From the NCBI RefSeq assembly GCF_018991925.1, contig NW_024735554.1, positions 2,862,008 through 2,926,007 on the forward strand: a stretch of 64,000 bases of DNA, in the 5' to 3' direction. The notes beneath the pieces were generated by a model. It was given only the letters and a program-made list of their open reading frames with translations, did not search any database and was not told the origin of the DNA. The stretch is from Homarus americanus (lineage: Eukaryota; Arthropoda; Malacostraca; Decapoda; Nephropidae). Both the position numbers and the translations under genes were made by a program. Of the stretch, positions 62,621 to 64,000 are shown in pieces (positions within the stretch are counted from its first letter, which is position 1; every line of letters starts with the position of its first letter).

Positions 62621-63638
62621 TTAACCCTCTCAGCCTCGAAGCCTGAGACACATATGTGCATGAAACTTACGGTCAGCCTCGGAGGTTTATGCCGAAATAT
62701 TTTTGAAAAAAAATTTAGGGCCCATTTCACTGCCATGGAATTGTTTTATTAATTGTAATGGGGGTCTCTTCTAGCGTAAAATTTTCAGAAAAATTGTATG
62801 AAACCATAACAAATTTAAAATTCTTTAAATTTAAGCCACTTTTTTGGAATAAAAGTTGAAAAGGTAGGAAAATGTTTAGTAACATCTCGATTTCCATTCA
62901 CATTTTCCTTGTATTATATGGTGTTCACTGATATGTACTATATTCCAAAATACAGGTGCTCCTCTACTTACGAACGAGTTACGTTCCTGAGGCTTGTTTG
63001 TAAGTCCAACTTTACACTTGTAGATACCAAACATATTGTAAAAACTGAAAAGATTATGGATACTTAGTACAGCTATACCCTTTAATACAGCCTTAAAACC
63101 TGACTCACTCTTCTCTTCTTAGGTAATGTTTGTTCTATCTAGAATTTTCTTCAAAATAATCCAGTCTCATCCACATTAAACACCTGTTCTGGCAGGTAAC
63201 CCCCCCCTCAGTGATGATGTTTGTATCTCTGAAAGTTTGTAAGTTGAACGTTCTTAAGTAGAGGAGCACCTGTAAAGAACGAAGCATGTAGAATATCACG
63301 ATAAAAAGAAAAATAGTACAATACAAGAACTCGTGGAATAATTAAAGGGCCGAGCGGCACACCCTCCTCTCACTCTAATGGCTAGAGCAACACTGGCTTC
63401 ATGCTGTTCTGCCATGCACACGATGGCCAAGACCGTCTTAGGGAAGGTGATAAGGCCCACACAAAGAAAACGACGTCTGTCAAATGGCGTCCAAAGTTCA
63501 GTCAGTTTCACTCAATAGTTTTTGAGTTATTTGAAAATATAGCCCATAGGACGTGTTGGCACTGCGAGGCTGAGCATAAATTTTTTCACCATTTGTGTTC
63601 GACGCCACAATGGCGTCATGCGAGGCTGAGAGGGTTAA
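62621..63638. mobile_element. piggyBac-like non-autonomous element (TTAA ends)
   Basis: TTAACCCTCTCAGCCTCG at the left and CGAGGCTGAGAGGGTTAA at the right are perfect inverted repeats bounded by TTAA, the piggyBac target duplication. The outer 'CCCT' start is also usual for that superfamily. No transposase is encoded. The right end (AAATGGCGTCCAAAGTTCAG ... GACGCCACAATGG) matches the fragment at 41880-42010. A 320-bp Tigger-type element is inserted at 62953-63272, so about 690 bp is the piggyBac-like element itself. Confidence 0.92.
62953..63272. mobile_element. 320-bp Tigger-derived MITE nested in the piggyBac-like element
   Basis: Ends CAGGTGCTCCTCTACTTACG and, reverse complement, CAGGTGCTCCTCTACTTAAG, with TA on both sides. 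On the minus strand 63140-63200 reads LPEQVFNVDETGLF then a stop, the segment around the first catalytic Asp of Tigger transposases, showing that this miniature element arose by internal deletion of a coding Tigger. Confidence 0.93.
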
Positions 63639-63846
63639 CTACAACCACAAGTGGTTGTAGTGGTAAAACTACGAATTCATTACACAAATCTTTGACAGTT
63701 TCCCATTTCCCTGTTTTTTCGTGCTTGTCACTTCTTGGAACCAACTCTGACTTACCTTCTGACAATTACATCCAATTTCTAAGGTACACCTACAATTATT
63801 TCTTTTACTAGAACAAAAATCTTTTTCAGAGTAAACAGTAACTTAC

Positions 63847-64000
63847 TTCTGATCTGTACTCCTGAGTCTTTGGGGTATCTTTGGAGGTGGGAGAAGTCAG
63901 CTTGATTTCAGCATATGAGGCCCTCTTGTTGATTAGGTCTGGCTCCTGGGCATCTGGTTTCTTGTTGTTCAGAACAATTTCCAGCTTTGTCTTCTTACGG
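63847..64000 (-). CDS. Coding exon, partial at the right edge
   Basis: Minus-strand frame RKKTKLEIVLNNKKPDAQEP, DLINKRASYAEIKLTSPTSK, DTPKTQEYRSE ends in phase 0 at GAA|GTAAGT (GT at 63845-63846). It joins the next exon at 61712 in frame. The left side of the exon (upstream in transcript sense) lies beyond the window. Lys-rich, hydrophilic. The composition and perfect donor make it convincing. Confidence 0.88.

Noticed and set aside
62501..63811. Frames across the piggyBac-like and Tigger-derived elements
   Set aside because: They run through inverted repeats and insertion junctions of non-autonomous elements, so they are chance frames.

Overview
This window reads as a transposon-dense, AT-rich animal nuclear genome, most likely an arthropod and plausibly a decapod crustacean. 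That assignment is inference. It rests on multi-kilobase introns, a short interstitial TTAGG run, a CR1-like LINE with a zinc-finger ORF1, tRNA-derived SINEs, very many pogo/Tigger-type DNA transposons, long (TA)n tracts and dispersed CTGTA/TACAG words. Nothing bacterial is visible.

Only one host gene can be supported. It lies on the minus strand and spans almost the whole window. Eight coding exons were placed by reading splice sites and checking phase: 63847-64000 (running off the right edge), 61558-61712, 54411-54563, 52591-52731, 50954-51289, 50305-50465, a 4.6-kb exon at 19301-23879, and a terminal exon at 11388-11580 with the stop codon. Every junction has AG/GT boundaries and the phases agree throughout (0, 2, 2, 2, 2, 1, 2), giving about 1950 residues of continuous protein. 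The product is low-complexity and rich in Ser, Arg and Lys. It has two RRERIIPI-type motifs, repeated YRR-x-KSREL and VYRRTNT motifs, and a block of 14-residue S-x-P-x-[ED]-D repeats. It looks like a scaffold or cytoskeleton-associated protein. I do not recognise the family; the N-terminal part lies outside the window.

Layout: 1-2.1 kb holds a reverse-transcriptase remnant and GC-rich short tandem repeats; 2.4-2.75 kb a possible ISXO2/Merlin-like transposase piece and TTAGG units; 3.1-6.7 kb a degenerate CR1-like LINE split by a SINE; 6.8-11.4 kb the 3' flank, very rich in TACAGTA/TACTGTA; 11.6-19.3 kb an intron with a foldback element and two non-autonomous DNA elements; 19.3-23.9 kb the giant exon; 23.9-50.3 kb a 26-kb intron holding a minisatellite, SINEs, a Tc1/mariner relic, three Tigger transposase copies, nested miniature elements and microsatellites; 50.3-64 kb the remaining exons, whose introns hold three CAG...CTG/TA elements and a piggyBac-like (TTAA) element.

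The most interesting threads are: (1) TACAGTA/TACTGTA words, far above chance, match the footprint expected after excision of the CAG...CTG elements inserted at TA that fill the window; (2) the long modular gene with a giant repeat-bearing exon, a readthrough stop at one splice donor and a minisatellite that repeats a consensus 5' splice site in the sense orientation; (3) several clear cases of nested transposons that give relative ages.
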